From CAWGOF01 sp963824225 (GTDB taxonomy: Bacteria > Acidobacteriota > Polarisedimenticolia > Polarisedimenticolales > Polarisedimenticolaceae): DNA of 64,000 nt. Below are positions 45,168 through 53,992 of this stretch, in pieces. A program made the translations under genes and the position numbers. The notes beneath the pieces were generated by a model. That model was not told the origin of the DNA, did not search any database, and saw only the letters and a list, made by a program, of their open reading frames with translations. Each line of letters starts with the position of its first letter. Positions within the stretch are counted from its first letter, which is position 1. The stretch is taken from the NCBI GenBank assembly GCA_963824225.1, contig CAWGOF010000003.1:372001-436000 (forward strand), written 5' to 3'.

Positions 45168-47050
45168 GGCTCCTGCCGTCCACGCTCAGGCTCGGCGATC
45201 GGGCGCGACGTGTCAACACCGCGCGCGTCCCAGTACGCGAGCTGCCGGTCGACCTCGGCCAGAATCGGCGCGACCGCCGCCGCTCCGAGCCGGCGCTCGG
45301 CCTCGGCGCGCCACGTGGCGCGAAAGCGTCGCGCCACGGCGCGCCGATCGACCGCCGCGGTGAGCGCCGGGCCGGCGACCTCGTCCCGCGACAGCTCGGG
45401 CCACAGCGCGAGCGTCGCGCGATCGAGCGCCAACCGCGCGTGGCGCACCCGGCGCAGCCGCGTCGGGTTGCCGGCCACGCTGCGCTGGGCCTCGTCGAAC
45501 CGCCGATGGCTCGCGAGGACGAGCGGCGCGTCGAGGTACGCGTAGGCCTGCGGCCGCGGCCGGTAACGCAGCTCGGCCGGCCGACGCGCGAGGGCGCGCT
45601 CGAGCGCGCGCAGATACGCACGGACCGCCGGTGCCGCCTCCCCGTAGTACCCGGTCGTGAAGTCGCGCACGAGCGATCGGACCTCCTGGCCGGGATCCTC
45701 GAGCAGCTGCGACACGACCCAGATCTTGAGGTCCCACAGGTCGCTGCCCAGCGGGTCCTCGAGCTGCAGGAACACGCCCTCGACGCCGATTTCGCGGTAC
45801 CAGCGCAGGTCGTCCGCGAGGACGGCCAGGTTCGGCAGCGGTAGCTCGCCCTCGTCGCCGAACAGGAGCGCGTAGTCCCACACGCGCGTGTGCCGCGACC
45901 GCGCGCGCCAGCCCAGGATCGCGCGCGCCGCCGCGGCGTTCGTCGGATCGTCGAGCGGCTTGGCGAAGTCGCGATCGTGCAGCGCCGACACGCGCACGAC
46001 GACACGGTCGTCGAGCGTCAGCGTGCGGGGCGGCTCGAACGTGAACTGATACGCGAGCGTGTCGAGTCGGATCCCCGGCAGCTCGACTTCGGACCACGCG
46101 GCCAGCCGGTTCAGCAGCACGACCCACGGCGCCGCCGGACTCCCCTCGCGGGCGATCAGCTCGGCACACCGCGGACAGCGGCAGTGGCGACCCCAGTCGT
46201 TCTGCGACAGGTCGAACAGCGTCGGCGCGGGCTCGCCCTGGCGCTCGGCGTCCTGGCGCGCCTGACGCACGAACGCGGCGAGGCGCTGGCGCACGAGCTC
46301 GAACACACCGGGGTCCGTCGGGCACAGCTGGCCGTCGGCGTACCGCAGTCCGTCGATCTCGGAGAAGAACTCGGGATGCGCGTCGAACAGCTCGTCCGGC
46401 GGGACGTACGCGAACGCCGTATGGACCGGCCCCGGTGGCCCGTACCCCTCGCGCCCACCCCAGGCCGCGGAGAGCCACGACTCGTGCCCGTTGTGTCGGC
46501 GCCGGGCGCGGTACACGATCGGCCCGGCGACGCCGCTGACGTCGCGGTAGACGAACGCCGGTTCCCCCGAGCGCTCGATCGACCCGACGGCGAGACGCGG
46601 ACGGCTCGGCACGTGCTCGTCCCACGGTGTCCAGAACCGCACGCCGATCTCGTCCTCGAGGAACCGGTACACCGCGTACAGCGTGCCGCGCGGCCGACCG
46701 CCGTAGAGCAGGACCGTGCCCCGCTCGGCCCGGATGCCCCAGCGCTCGGCGGAGAACGCCTCGATCCCCGGGATCGCGGCTCGGGTCCGGCGGGTCGGCC
46801 CGACGTCGATCGTGGCCCGCGCGTCGGGCGCATCGCGCTCGTCGAGGACACGGAACGTCGTGCCGGACGCACGGCCGAGGTAGGTGGCGAGCTCGGCGGC
46901 CGCGTTGCGCTCGGCGGGGATCGCGTCGTCGGCCACGCGAACGACGACCGTGGCCCGCCCGCCCTCGGCCAGCACGGTCTCGGCGGCCTGGACGGCCGGG
47001 AGCAGCACGATCGATCCGGCACAGACGAGCCCGAGCGCGCGGGGTCTCAC
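45164..47050 (-). CDS. Exported DUF4838-family protein (glycosidase-like)
   Basis: A 628-residue protein with a signal peptide at residues 1-22 (LGLVCAGSIVLLPAVQA-AE). The N-terminal domain (ATVVVRVADDAIPAERNAAAELATYLGRASGTTFRVL) resembles the carbohydrate-enzyme domain that precedes alpha-glucuronidases and DUF4838 modules. The central part contains GTLYAVYRFLEDEIGVRFWTPWDEHVPSRP, DGQLCPTDPGVFELV and FDLSQNDWGRHCRCPRCAELI, which match DUF4838. That family has a TIM-barrel fold and unknown, probably glycan-directed, activity. The gene is coupled at both ends (GTGA with the glycosyltransferase upstream, ATGA with gmd), which suggests the secreted protein trims or processes the polymer made by this locus. 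Confidence 0.82.
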
Positions 47051-48264
47051 CCGGATCCCTCGACGAGCTGCACGAGGCGCTCGAGCGAGCGTCCGCGCGC
47101 GAACCGCTCGTCGTGCGCGCGGCGCGCGCGCTCACCTTCGACGCGCCGGCGGTCCGGATCGTCGGCGTAGCCACGAATCGCGCGGACGAGTCCGTCGGCG
47201 TCGCCGGGATCGATCTGCACGCCACAGCCGGCCTCGCGCACGAGGCGCGCGACCTCGCTGTCCGGGGGCCCGACGTACAGCGTCGGGCGGCCCGCGGCGA
47301 GCGTGCCGAAGATCTTCGACGGGACGAGCAGACCCGCGGCCTCGACGCGCAGGGTCACGAGGTGCAGGTCCCCCGCCGCGAGACCCAGCGCCAGGCGCTC
47401 GCGCGGCAGCGGCTCGCGCAGCTCGACGTTCGTCAGGCCGCGGCGCCGCACCTGCGACTCGATCTCGTCCCGGCGCGGGCCTTGCCCGACGAACGCGAAG
47501 CGCACGTCCGGGCGGTCGCGCAGCAGGTCCGCGGCGCGGATCGCCGTGTCGAACTCGTAGGCCAGTCCCAGGTTGCCCGAGTACAGGACGACGAGCTGCC
47601 CCGTCCAGCCCCACTCGTCGACCAGCGCACGGGCATCGACGTCCCGTGGGATCTCGGGGCCGGCGAGCCAGTTCGGAACGCATTCGACCGTCCGCGCACC
47701 CTGCGCCGCGAGAACCTCGGCCATCCGGTCTCCCAGGGCCACGACCACGCTCGCGTGAGCGGCGGCGAACCGGGCGAGGCGCGCGAGGACGCGCCCGGCG
47801 AGCGACGTCTGGCGCAGGACGCCGAGCGCGAACGCGATGTCCGGATACACGTCCATGACCCAGTACACGCTGCGCGTGCGCCGAATCCGCGCCGCGAGAA
47901 CCACGAGCGTCGCCAGCATCGGCGGCGTGGACAGCGTGACGATCACGTCCGGCCGGCGCGTCGAGAACAGCCGCAGGACGACCGCCGCGAGGAACGACGC
48001 GTACGCGACCGCGCGCCAGGCCGCGCCGCGGTGACGCACGCGGACCGTGCGCAGCCGGCGTACGTCGACGCCCGCGCGGCGCTCGCGCGCGGCGTACGTC
48101 CGGCGCGGATCCTCGTAGGCGCGGCGACCGGCCAGCACGCGCACGGTGTGTCCGTCCCGGGCGAGCCGCTCCGCCAGGTCGGCCAGCAACAGGCCGGTCG
48201 GTGCGTCGCTCGGCGGGTAGTACTGGTTGATCAGCAGCACGTCGAGCGGCCCGCGGCGGTCCAT
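47047..48264 (-). CDS. Glycosyltransferase family 4 protein (WbuB-like)
   Basis: A 405-residue GT-B glycosyltransferase. The N-terminus LLINQYYPPSDAPTGLLLADLAERLARDGHTVRVLAGRRAY matches the WbuB-type fucosaminyl/N-acetylfucosamine transferases found in O-antigen clusters, and the C-terminal half has VLYSGNLGLAYEFDTAIRAADLL and LLVPSKIFGTLAAGRPTLYVGPPDSEVARLV, which hold the nucleotide-binding residues. The acceptor and donor sugars cannot be read from the sequence. ATG 48264 is used; the upstream FkbM gene ends 16 bases away. The stop overlaps the start of the DUF4838 gene. Confidence 0.88.
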   Translation of the reverse strand: MDRRGPLDVLLINQYYPPSDAPTGLLLADLAERLARDGHTVRVLAGRRAYEDPRRTYAARERRAGVDVRRLRTVRVRHRGAAWRAVAYASFLAAVVLRLFSTRRPDVIVTLSTPPMLATLVVLAARIRRTRSVYWVMDVYPDIAFALGVLRQTSLAGRVLARLARFAAAHASVVVALGDRMAEVLAAQGARTVECVPNWLAGPEIPRDVDARALVDEWGWTGQLVVLYSGNLGLAYEFDTAIRAADLLRDRPDVRFAFVGQGPRRDEIESQVRRRGLTNVELREPLPRERLALGLAAGDLHLVTLRVEAAGLLVPSKIFGTLAAGRPTLYVGPPDSEVARLVREAGCGVQIDPGDADGLVRAIRGYADDPDRRRVEGERARRAHDERFARGRSLERLVQLVEGSG

Positions 48265-48279
48265 CGGGCGGAAGGATAC

Positions 48280-49182
48280 TCAGGCGCGCATCCCGCGGCA
48301 CGTGCAGTACACGTTGTCCGCGGCGAACTCCTCGCTCACCGTCCGCGGGTCGATCGGCGGCCCGAGCGCTCCGTCGGCGAGCTCGAACGCGCGATACCCC
48401 AGACCGTCGAGCGCACGGAGCAGCTCGCGGCTGTTGGACCCTCCCGCGCGCAGGTCGACCGGATCGACCTCGACCAACAGGTCGGGGGCCAACCGGCGCA
48501 GGGTCTCGCGCGCACCGTCGAGGAACAGCGGCTCGGCGCCCTGGATGTCGACCTTGATCCAATCGATCCGCTCGATCTTCCGCTGGGCGACGAAGTCGTC
48601 GAGCCGCGACGTCTCGACCTCGCACGCGAGGGCCAGGCTCGGGTGGCGGTCCATGACGAGCGAGCCCATACCCTGATTGTCCACGCCGCGCTCGGCGAAG
48701 TGGAACGTCGCCGTTCCGGTTCGGTCGCACAGCGCGATCGGCAGGACCTCGACCACGTCGCGCAGATCGTTGGCCGCGACGTGGCCCAGCAGGCGCTCGC
48801 GCACGTGGGGCAACGGCTCGAACGACAGCACGCGTCCCGTCGGTCCGACGGCCGCGCCGAGGTGCACCGTGACCTGGCCCAGGTTGGCCCCGACGTCGAG
48901 GCACACGTCGCCCGGACGCACGTGGGTGCGAACGAAGCGCAGCAAGCTCAGGTCGTAGCCGCCGAACGCGAGGATGCTGCGGTCGATGAAGTAGTACGGA
49001 TGGAGCCGGAACCGAAAGCCCCAGCGGTCGGTGGCCCAGCGAAACGCGTCCGGGGCGGGTGGCCGGTCCCACGCCGCGCGGGCCAGGGCGTGGTACACCC
49101 GTCGCGGCCGCACACCGCCGAAACGCGTCCCGACGACGCACAGGCTGCGGAACGCGAGCGCCGCGAAGGAGGCCGCGATCAA
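48280..49182 (-). CDS. FkbM-family methyltransferase
   Basis: A 300-residue SAM-dependent methyltransferase of the FkbM type, which O-methylates sugars in many polysaccharide clusters. SAM-binding motif I is GDVCLDVGANLGQVTVHLGAAVGPTGRVLSFEPLPHVRERL, followed by VEVLPIALCDRTGTATFH and WIKVDIQGAEPLFLDGARETLRRLAPDLLVEVD. The start is TTG 49182, which overlaps the stop of the upstream dehydrogenase (TTGA) and adds an N-terminal hydrophobic stretch. A later start is possible but would leave the junction uncoupled. The exact methyl acceptor is unknown. Confidence 0.88.
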   Translation of the reverse strand: MIAASFAALAFRSLCVVGTRFGGVRPRRVYHALARAAWDRPPAPDAFRWATDRWGFRFRLHPYYFIDRSILAFGGYDLSLLRFVRTHVRPGDVCLDVGANLGQVTVHLGAAVGPTGRVLSFEPLPHVRERLLGHVAANDLRDVVEVLPIALCDRTGTATFHFAERGVDNQGMGSLVMDRHPSLALACEVETSRLDDFVAQRKIERIDWIKVDIQGAEPLFLDGARETLRRLAPDLLVEVDPVDLRAGGSNSRELLRALDGLGYRAFELADGALGPPIDPRTVSEEFAADNVYCTCRGMRA

Positions 49183-51434
49183 TACGCCCCCGTCGGGCCG
49201 TCGAGCAGATCTGTGCCCACCGGGACGACGAGAAAGTACTGTGGGCCCGGCGGCGCCGCGTACTCGAGCCACGGCTCCTGTGTCGTCGCGACGACGGCGA
49301 ACTGCGGATCGGTCGGGAACTGTCCGGGCTTCAGCGTCGGCCGGGCCGTGCTCGCGGCGTACACGCGGTAGGTCGGTCCGGTCGTGGCCAGGCACGCGTC
49401 GTCCACGTCGTCCCAGCTCAAGATCAGCGCGTCCCCCGGCCCTTTGTGGACGGACAGGTTCGTCGCCTCGGTGATCACCTTGCAGCCGAACGTCGCCGTG
49501 TAGGTCGTGCTCGTCGCGGGGGTGACGATCTCGTGCTCCCGCGCACCGCCATCGGACCAGCCGATCCAGCTCCACGTCCGCCCGGCTCCGGCGATCTGAC
49601 CGTTCGGGGCGCCGATCGTCCGGACGAGGCCGACCACACTGTCCGCCGTGATCGGCGCGGGGCTCGGAACCGCGTCGAGCAGCACGGCGAGGCCCGGATA
49701 CGGCGCGGTCTCGAGACGGATCGTCGACACGTTGGGCAGCACGTTCACCGACTGCGATTGGGTCAGCTCCGCGCCCGCACCGAGCGGCTGGCCCGAGTCC
49801 GAGACCGACAGCCGCAGCTCGTACCACACGTTGGGATCGGTCTCGCCGTGCGTCTGGGTCGCGAAGCTGCCACTGCAGCTGCCCTGAATCGGCCCGAGAT
49901 ACGGGTGGATGTGATCGTTGTGGTGGAACAGCACCTGCCAAGTGAACCCCTCGCAGGCGAGCGGCCCGTCTTCCGGATCGGATGCGCTCCCCGCGTACGC
50001 AATCGCGTCGCCGGCGTTGAACCGCGAGCCCGCCGCGGGCACGGCGAGGGTCACGTTCGGGCGGCCGTTCCCGGAGACGATGCGCACCGGTGGGCTGACC
50101 GATGACGCACCGCCTTCGTCCGTGACGGTCGCCCGCGCCTGGTACACGCCCGCGGCGTAGGCGTGCGTCGCCTGCGTCCCGGACGACCCGGTCGAGTCGC
50201 CGAAGTCCCACACGACCGCGAGCGGCGTCTGATCGGGATCGTACGATGCCGACGCATCGAGCTGCGCCATCACCGGGGCCGGCCCCGAGTCCGGCGCGCC
50301 CGCGGCGATCGCGACCGGCGAACGGTTCGTGCTGCCGTCGTACGCGATGCGCCATACGCCGGGGACGGTGGACCGCACCGTGTAGTACAGCGCACCATCG
50401 GGTCCGAAGCGCAGGTCGGTGAGATGCACGGCGTTCGTAGCGAAGGTCGTGACCGACACCGGCTGCAGGCTCGCGTCGAGCACCATGCGATGGATCTCGT
50501 TACGCACCCAGTCGCCGAAGAAGTAGTTCCCCTCGTACTCCGGCGCGAAATCGCCGGGACCCGCGAAGTCGCCACCGATGATCGCGGCGCCCGTGCCATC
50601 GATCAAGCGGCTGGGATAGTCGTAGATCGGGTAGGTCATGCCGGCGAGACCGGGATTGACGTAGCCTTCGGCCTCGGCCCAGCCATAGTTCGCGCCGCGG
50701 ATCCCGAGGTTGACCTCTTCGAACCGGAACGAGCCGACGTCGGTCCACACGAGCAGGTCGCTCGCCGGGTTCACGCGGCAGCGAAACGGATTGCGCGCCC
50801 CGAGGGCCCATACGCGAGGATCGCCCGCCGGCGCCGGCCACGGGGGATTCGCGGCCCCCGTTCCATCGCGGTTCATGTGCAGGATCTTGCCGCGCACCTC
50901 GTTCGGGTTCTGCGCGACTGCCGAGCCGCCCGAATCGTCGCCGATCCCCAGATACAGCGTCTTGTCCGCGGCGAACGCGAGGCACCCGCCGTTGTGATGG
51001 TCGGCAACGACCGGAGGTCCTTCGAGCACGACCGTCTCGCTGCCGAGCTGCCCCGAGGCATACGTGAAGTGCGACAGGCGGTGACGGATCGGCGGTCCCG
51101 GGGTCGTGTAGTACAGCCAGATACGCTTGTTCGTCGCGAAGTCGGGGTCGACCTCGATCGTGTGGATCCCACGCTCGCCGATCTCGCTCGTCGGCAGGGT
51201 CAGCACGAGCCGACTCGCGCCCTGTTCGTACAGCCACACCCGACCCGAGGTCAGCCCGGTGTGCTGGGTGATCCACAGGCCCCCGCTCGGATCGAACGCG
51301 ATGGATCCCGGCCCGGTGAGCAGCACGAGGAGCGTTTCCTGGAACCCCACCGGAACGTTCGCGGCGCGAGCGGGCGGAGCAGTGGCGAGCAGCAGGCTGG
51401 CGACCAGGGCCCCGTAGCGCGCTCCCCTCAGCAC
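49179..51434 (-). CDS. Exported PQQ-type sugar (sorbosone/glucose) dehydrogenase with PKD domain
   Basis: A 751-residue exported protein. The signal peptide runs through residues 8-24 (ALVASLLLATAPPARA). A six-bladed propeller like soluble glucose/sorbosone dehydrogenases occupies about residues 30-360 (GSIAFDPSGGLWITQHTG, HTIEVDPDFATNKRIWLYYTT, DDSGGSAVAQNPNEVRGKILHMNRDG, RNPFRCRVNPASDLLVWTDVGS, GANYGWAEAEGY). Residues about 370-455 form a PKD domain with WDFGDSTGSSGTQATHAYAAGVYQARATVTDEGG. The C-terminal third contains Ig-like and FN3-like segments (LILSWDDVDDACLATTGPTYRVYAAS). Cofactor use is inferred. GTG 51434 directly precedes the signal peptide; a start at 51512 would add an unlikely 26 residues. 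Confidence 0.82.
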   Translation of the reverse strand: MLRGARYGALVASLLLATAPPARAANVPVGFQETLLVLLTGPGSIAFDPSGGLWITQHTGLTSGRVWLYEQGASRLVLTLPTSEIGERGIHTIEVDPDFATNKRIWLYYTTPGPPIRHRLSHFTYASGQLGSETVVLEGPPVVADHHNGGCLAFAADKTLYLGIGDDSGGSAVAQNPNEVRGKILHMNRDGTGAANPPWPAPAGDPRVWALGARNPFRCRVNPASDLLVWTDVGSFRFEEVNLGIRGANYGWAEAEGYVNPGLAGMTYPIYDYPSRLIDGTGAAIIGGDFAGPGDFAPEYEGNYFFGDWVRNEIHRMVLDASLQPVSVTTFATNAVHLTDLRFGPDGALYYTVRSTVPGVWRIAYDGSTNRSPVAIAAGAPDSGPAPVMAQLDASASYDPDQTPLAVVWDFGDSTGSSGTQATHAYAAGVYQARATVTDEGGASSVSPPVRIVSGNGRPNVTLAVPAAGSRFNAGDAIAYAGSASDPEDGPLACEGFTWQVLFHHNDHIHPYLGPIQGSCSGSFATQTHGETDPNVWYELRLSVSDSGQPLGAGAELTQSQSVNVLPNVSTIRLETAPYPGLAVLLDAVPSPAPITADSVVGLVRTIGAPNGQIAGAGRTWSWIGWSDGGAREHEIVTPATSTTYTATFGCKVITEATNLSVHKGPGDALILSWDDVDDACLATTGPTYRVYAASTARPTLKPGQFPTDPQFAVVATTQEPWLEYAAPPGPQYFLVVPVGTDLLDGPTGAY

Positions 51435-51596
51435 CGCGACCTCGATGGTGAATCTCCCGCGCGCACCGGCCGGCGGGCTGGAAATGTACCGCCGCGCCCC
51501 GGCCCCTGCCATGAACGGCTCGCCTCGCAGGACGGCCGGGTGCTACGATTCCGCCGCTCGACGCTCGATGCGTACCCTTTCTTCTTCGGCGCTGCC

Positions 51597-52730
51597 GTGA
51601 GACCCCGCACCCCCGTCCTCGCACTCGTCGCCGAAGCGTGGGGCGCGGACGGCGGAATCGCGCAGTTCAATCGCAACCTGCTCGACGCGCTGGGTGCGCG
51701 CGGGGACCTGGCGGTCGACGCCCTGGGGCTGATCGGGAGGCCCGAGGCGCGGCCCGGATCGAACGGCGTGCGCTGGTCGATACCCCGTCCCGGAAGCAAG
51801 GCTGCGTTCGCCCTCGCCGCGTTCGTCCGCACGCTGCGGACCCGGCCCGCGCTCGTCGTGTGCGGGCTCGTGGGGCTCGGACCGCTGGCGCTCCCACTCA
51901 CCCGACTCGTGCGAGCGCGGATGTGGACCCTGACCCACGGGATCGAGATCTGGCAACCCGGGCCGCGATGGGACAACGGCGCGCTTGCGCGGGCCGATCT
52001 CGTGACGACGGTCAGCCGGTATTCGCGGGCCCGGCTCCTCGAATGGAGCGGTCTCGCGCCCGATCGCGTGCGCGTTCTGCCCAACACGGTCGACCTCGAG
52101 CGCTGGCGACCCGGGCCTCGACCGCCCGAGCTCGTCCGCCGCTACGACGTGCAGGACAAGCGGGTGCTGCTCACCGTCGCGCGACTCTCCGCCGCCGAGC
52201 AGTACAAGGGTCACGACCGCGTCCTCGCCGTGCTGCGTCCGATCGCCGAGCGCACGGGGCCGCTGCGCTACGTCGTCGCCGGCCGCGGCGACGATCAACC
52301 GCGGCTCGAGGCCGTGGCGCGGGATGCGGGCGTCGCCGATCTCGTGGCGTTCGCGGGCTTCGTGCCCGACGACGAGCTCGAGGCGCACTATCGGCTCGCC
52401 GACGCGTTCGTCATGCCCAGCACGGGCGAGGGGTTCGGCATCGTGTTCCTCGAGGCCATGGCCTGCGGCTGTCCCGTGGTCGCCGGAAACCGGGACGGCA
52501 GCGTGGACGCGCTGGCCGACGGAGCGCTCGGGCGCCTCGTCGATCCCGATCGGCCCGACGAGCTCGTCCGCGCCGTCGTGGCCACGCTGAACGACGGCCG
52601 GCGGCAGGATCGACCGATCGAGGGTATCGACCGCTTCGCGATTCCGAGCTTCCGACGCCAGGCGTCCGAGATCGTCAATGTGGCGCTCGGCCCGACGCCC
52701 CGCGCCGAGGCCGGCGCCGCCCGATCCTGA
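51597..52730 (+). CDS. Glycosyltransferase family 4 protein
   Basis: A 377-residue GT-B enzyme. Features are the donor-binding half VLLTVARLSAAEQYKGHDRVLAVLRPIAERTGPLRYVVAGRGDDQPRLEAVARDAGVADLVAFAGFVPDDELEAHYRLADAFVMPSTGEGFGIVFLEAMACGCPVVAGNRDG, with the E-x7-E motif in EGFGIVFLE, and the acceptor half containing LTHGIEIWQPGPRWD. The start is GTG 51597, chosen because the family's beta-1 strand (PVLALVAEAWGADGGIAQFN) follows at once. It opens the plus-strand cluster; the 162-base gap to the divergent dehydrogenase gene must hold both promoters. Confidence 0.88.
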   Translation: MRPRTPVLALVAEAWGADGGIAQFNRNLLDALGARGDLAVDALGLIGRPEARPGSNGVRWSIPRPGSKAAFALAAFVRTLRTRPALVVCGLVGLGPLALPLTRLVRARMWTLTHGIEIWQPGPRWDNGALARADLVTTVSRYSRARLLEWSGLAPDRVRVLPNTVDLERWRPGPRPPELVRRYDVQDKRVLLTVARLSAAEQYKGHDRVLAVLRPIAERTGPLRYVVAGRGDDQPRLEAVARDAGVADLVAFAGFVPDDELEAHYRLADAFVMPSTGEGFGIVFLEAMACGCPVVAGNRDGSVDALADGALGRLVDPDRPDELVRAVVATLNDGRRQDRPIEGIDRFAIPSFRRQASEIVNVALGPTPRAEAGAARS

Positions 52731-52785
52731 GCCGTATATTCGCGCCGGTCGATGCTATGGTGACTCGGCTTGCCGGCGCGCGAAC

Positions 52786-53979
52786 GTGGACTACACGACG
52801 CAGAAGCTGACGTTCCGGATCCGCAAGGCGCTGCGCTACACGCGCCTGTACGGTCCGCGGCGCACCCTGGCCAAGGTGCGGGGCCAGTACCACATGCGTC
52901 GGCGCCTCGACCCGCTGCCGGTGACCCCGAGCCCGCCCGCGCCGGGCGGGCACGTCGCGCTCGTCGGCTGTGGCAACTTCGCGTTCTCCGCGATCGCGTA
53001 CTACCTGAAGCGCGAGTTCGGCCCGGTGATGCGCGCTGCGATGGACGTGGACGTGCACCACGCGGCTTCGCTGTACCGCGCGTACGGCCTGCGGTACTAC
53101 ACCGACGACGTGCGGCGCATCCTCGACGACCCGGAGATCGACCTGCTGTTCGTGGCCTCGAACCACGCGACGCACACGGAGTACGCGATCGAGGCGCTCG
53201 GGCGCGGCAAGCACGTGCACATCGAGAAGCCGCACGTCGTGAGCGACGACCAGCTCGTGCGGCTGTGCCGCGCGATGCGCGCGAGCGCCGCGCACGTGGG
53301 CCTGGGGTTCAACCGTCCGACGAGCCGGCTCGGAGCGCTCGTGGCCCAGCGCCTCGGATCGCAGTCCGGACCGGCGATGCTCAACTGGTTCGTCGCCGGC
53401 CACGAGCTGCCGCAGGACCACTGGTACTTCCGGCCCGAGGAAGGCGGACGGGTCCTGGGCAACCTGTGTCACTGGACCGATTTCGTGCTGCGGCTCGTCC
53501 CGCGCGAGGTGCGGTATCCGATCACGATCCGACCGACGCGGTGGGACCGGTCGGACTGCGACATCGCCGTGACCTACACGTTCGGCGAAGGCACGATCGC
53601 GGCGATCACGTTCTCGGCCAAGGGCCACACGTTCGAGGGCGTGCGCGAGCTGTTCGCCGCGCACCGCGGGGACGTCCTCGTCGCGCTTCGAGATTTCCAG
53701 GAGGCCGTCATCGAGACCGGAGCGCGCAAGGAGCGCGTGCGCCTTCCGTTTCGCGACCACGGCCATCGCGACCGGATCGTGGCCAGCTACGGTCTCGCGC
53801 GCCCCGGCTCCGGACCGTCCGGGGTCGCCGACGTCGCCTACGTCTGGGAGACGGGCGAGCTGTTCCTCCGAACGCGCGAGGCGCTCGAGCAGGACCGCAT
53901 CGTCGTCGTTCAACCGTACGATCCGTCGCGGCTCGAGAATCGCCCGCGCGACGTCGGCGCCTCGTCCGTCGGCGCCTGA
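52786..53979 (+). CDS. Gfo/Idh/MocA-family oxidoreductase
   Basis: A 397-residue NAD(P)-dependent sugar oxidoreductase. After a basic 60-residue N-terminal extension (KLTFRIRKALRYTRLYGPRRTLAKVRGQYHMRRR), the Rossmann fold begins ALVGCGNFAFSAIAYYLKREFG. The catalytic EKP motif is HIEKPHVVSDDQL, and DHWYFRPEEGGRVLGNLCHWTDFVLRLV carries the conserved His. Such proteins epimerise, dehydrogenate or reduce nucleotide sugars in O-antigen clusters. The extension is shared with no domain I recognise and may bind membrane. GTG 52786 is the first in-frame start that does not precede the upstream stop. It is followed 13 bases later by the two-domain dehydrogenase. Confidence 0.85.
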   Translation: MDYTTQKLTFRIRKALRYTRLYGPRRTLAKVRGQYHMRRRLDPLPVTPSPPAPGGHVALVGCGNFAFSAIAYYLKREFGPVMRAAMDVDVHHAASLYRAYGLRYYTDDVRRILDDPEIDLLFVASNHATHTEYAIEALGRGKHVHIEKPHVVSDDQLVRLCRAMRASAAHVGLGFNRPTSRLGALVAQRLGSQSGPAMLNWFVAGHELPQDHWYFRPEEGGRVLGNLCHWTDFVLRLVPREVRYPITIRPTRWDRSDCDIAVTYTFGEGTIAAITFSAKGHTFEGVRELFAAHRGDVLVALRDFQEAVIETGARKERVRLPFRDHGHRDRIVASYGLARPGSGPSGVADVAYVWETGELFLRTREALEQDRIVVVQPYDPSRLENRPRDVGASSVGA

Positions 53980-53992
53980 TCGCAACCCGTCG

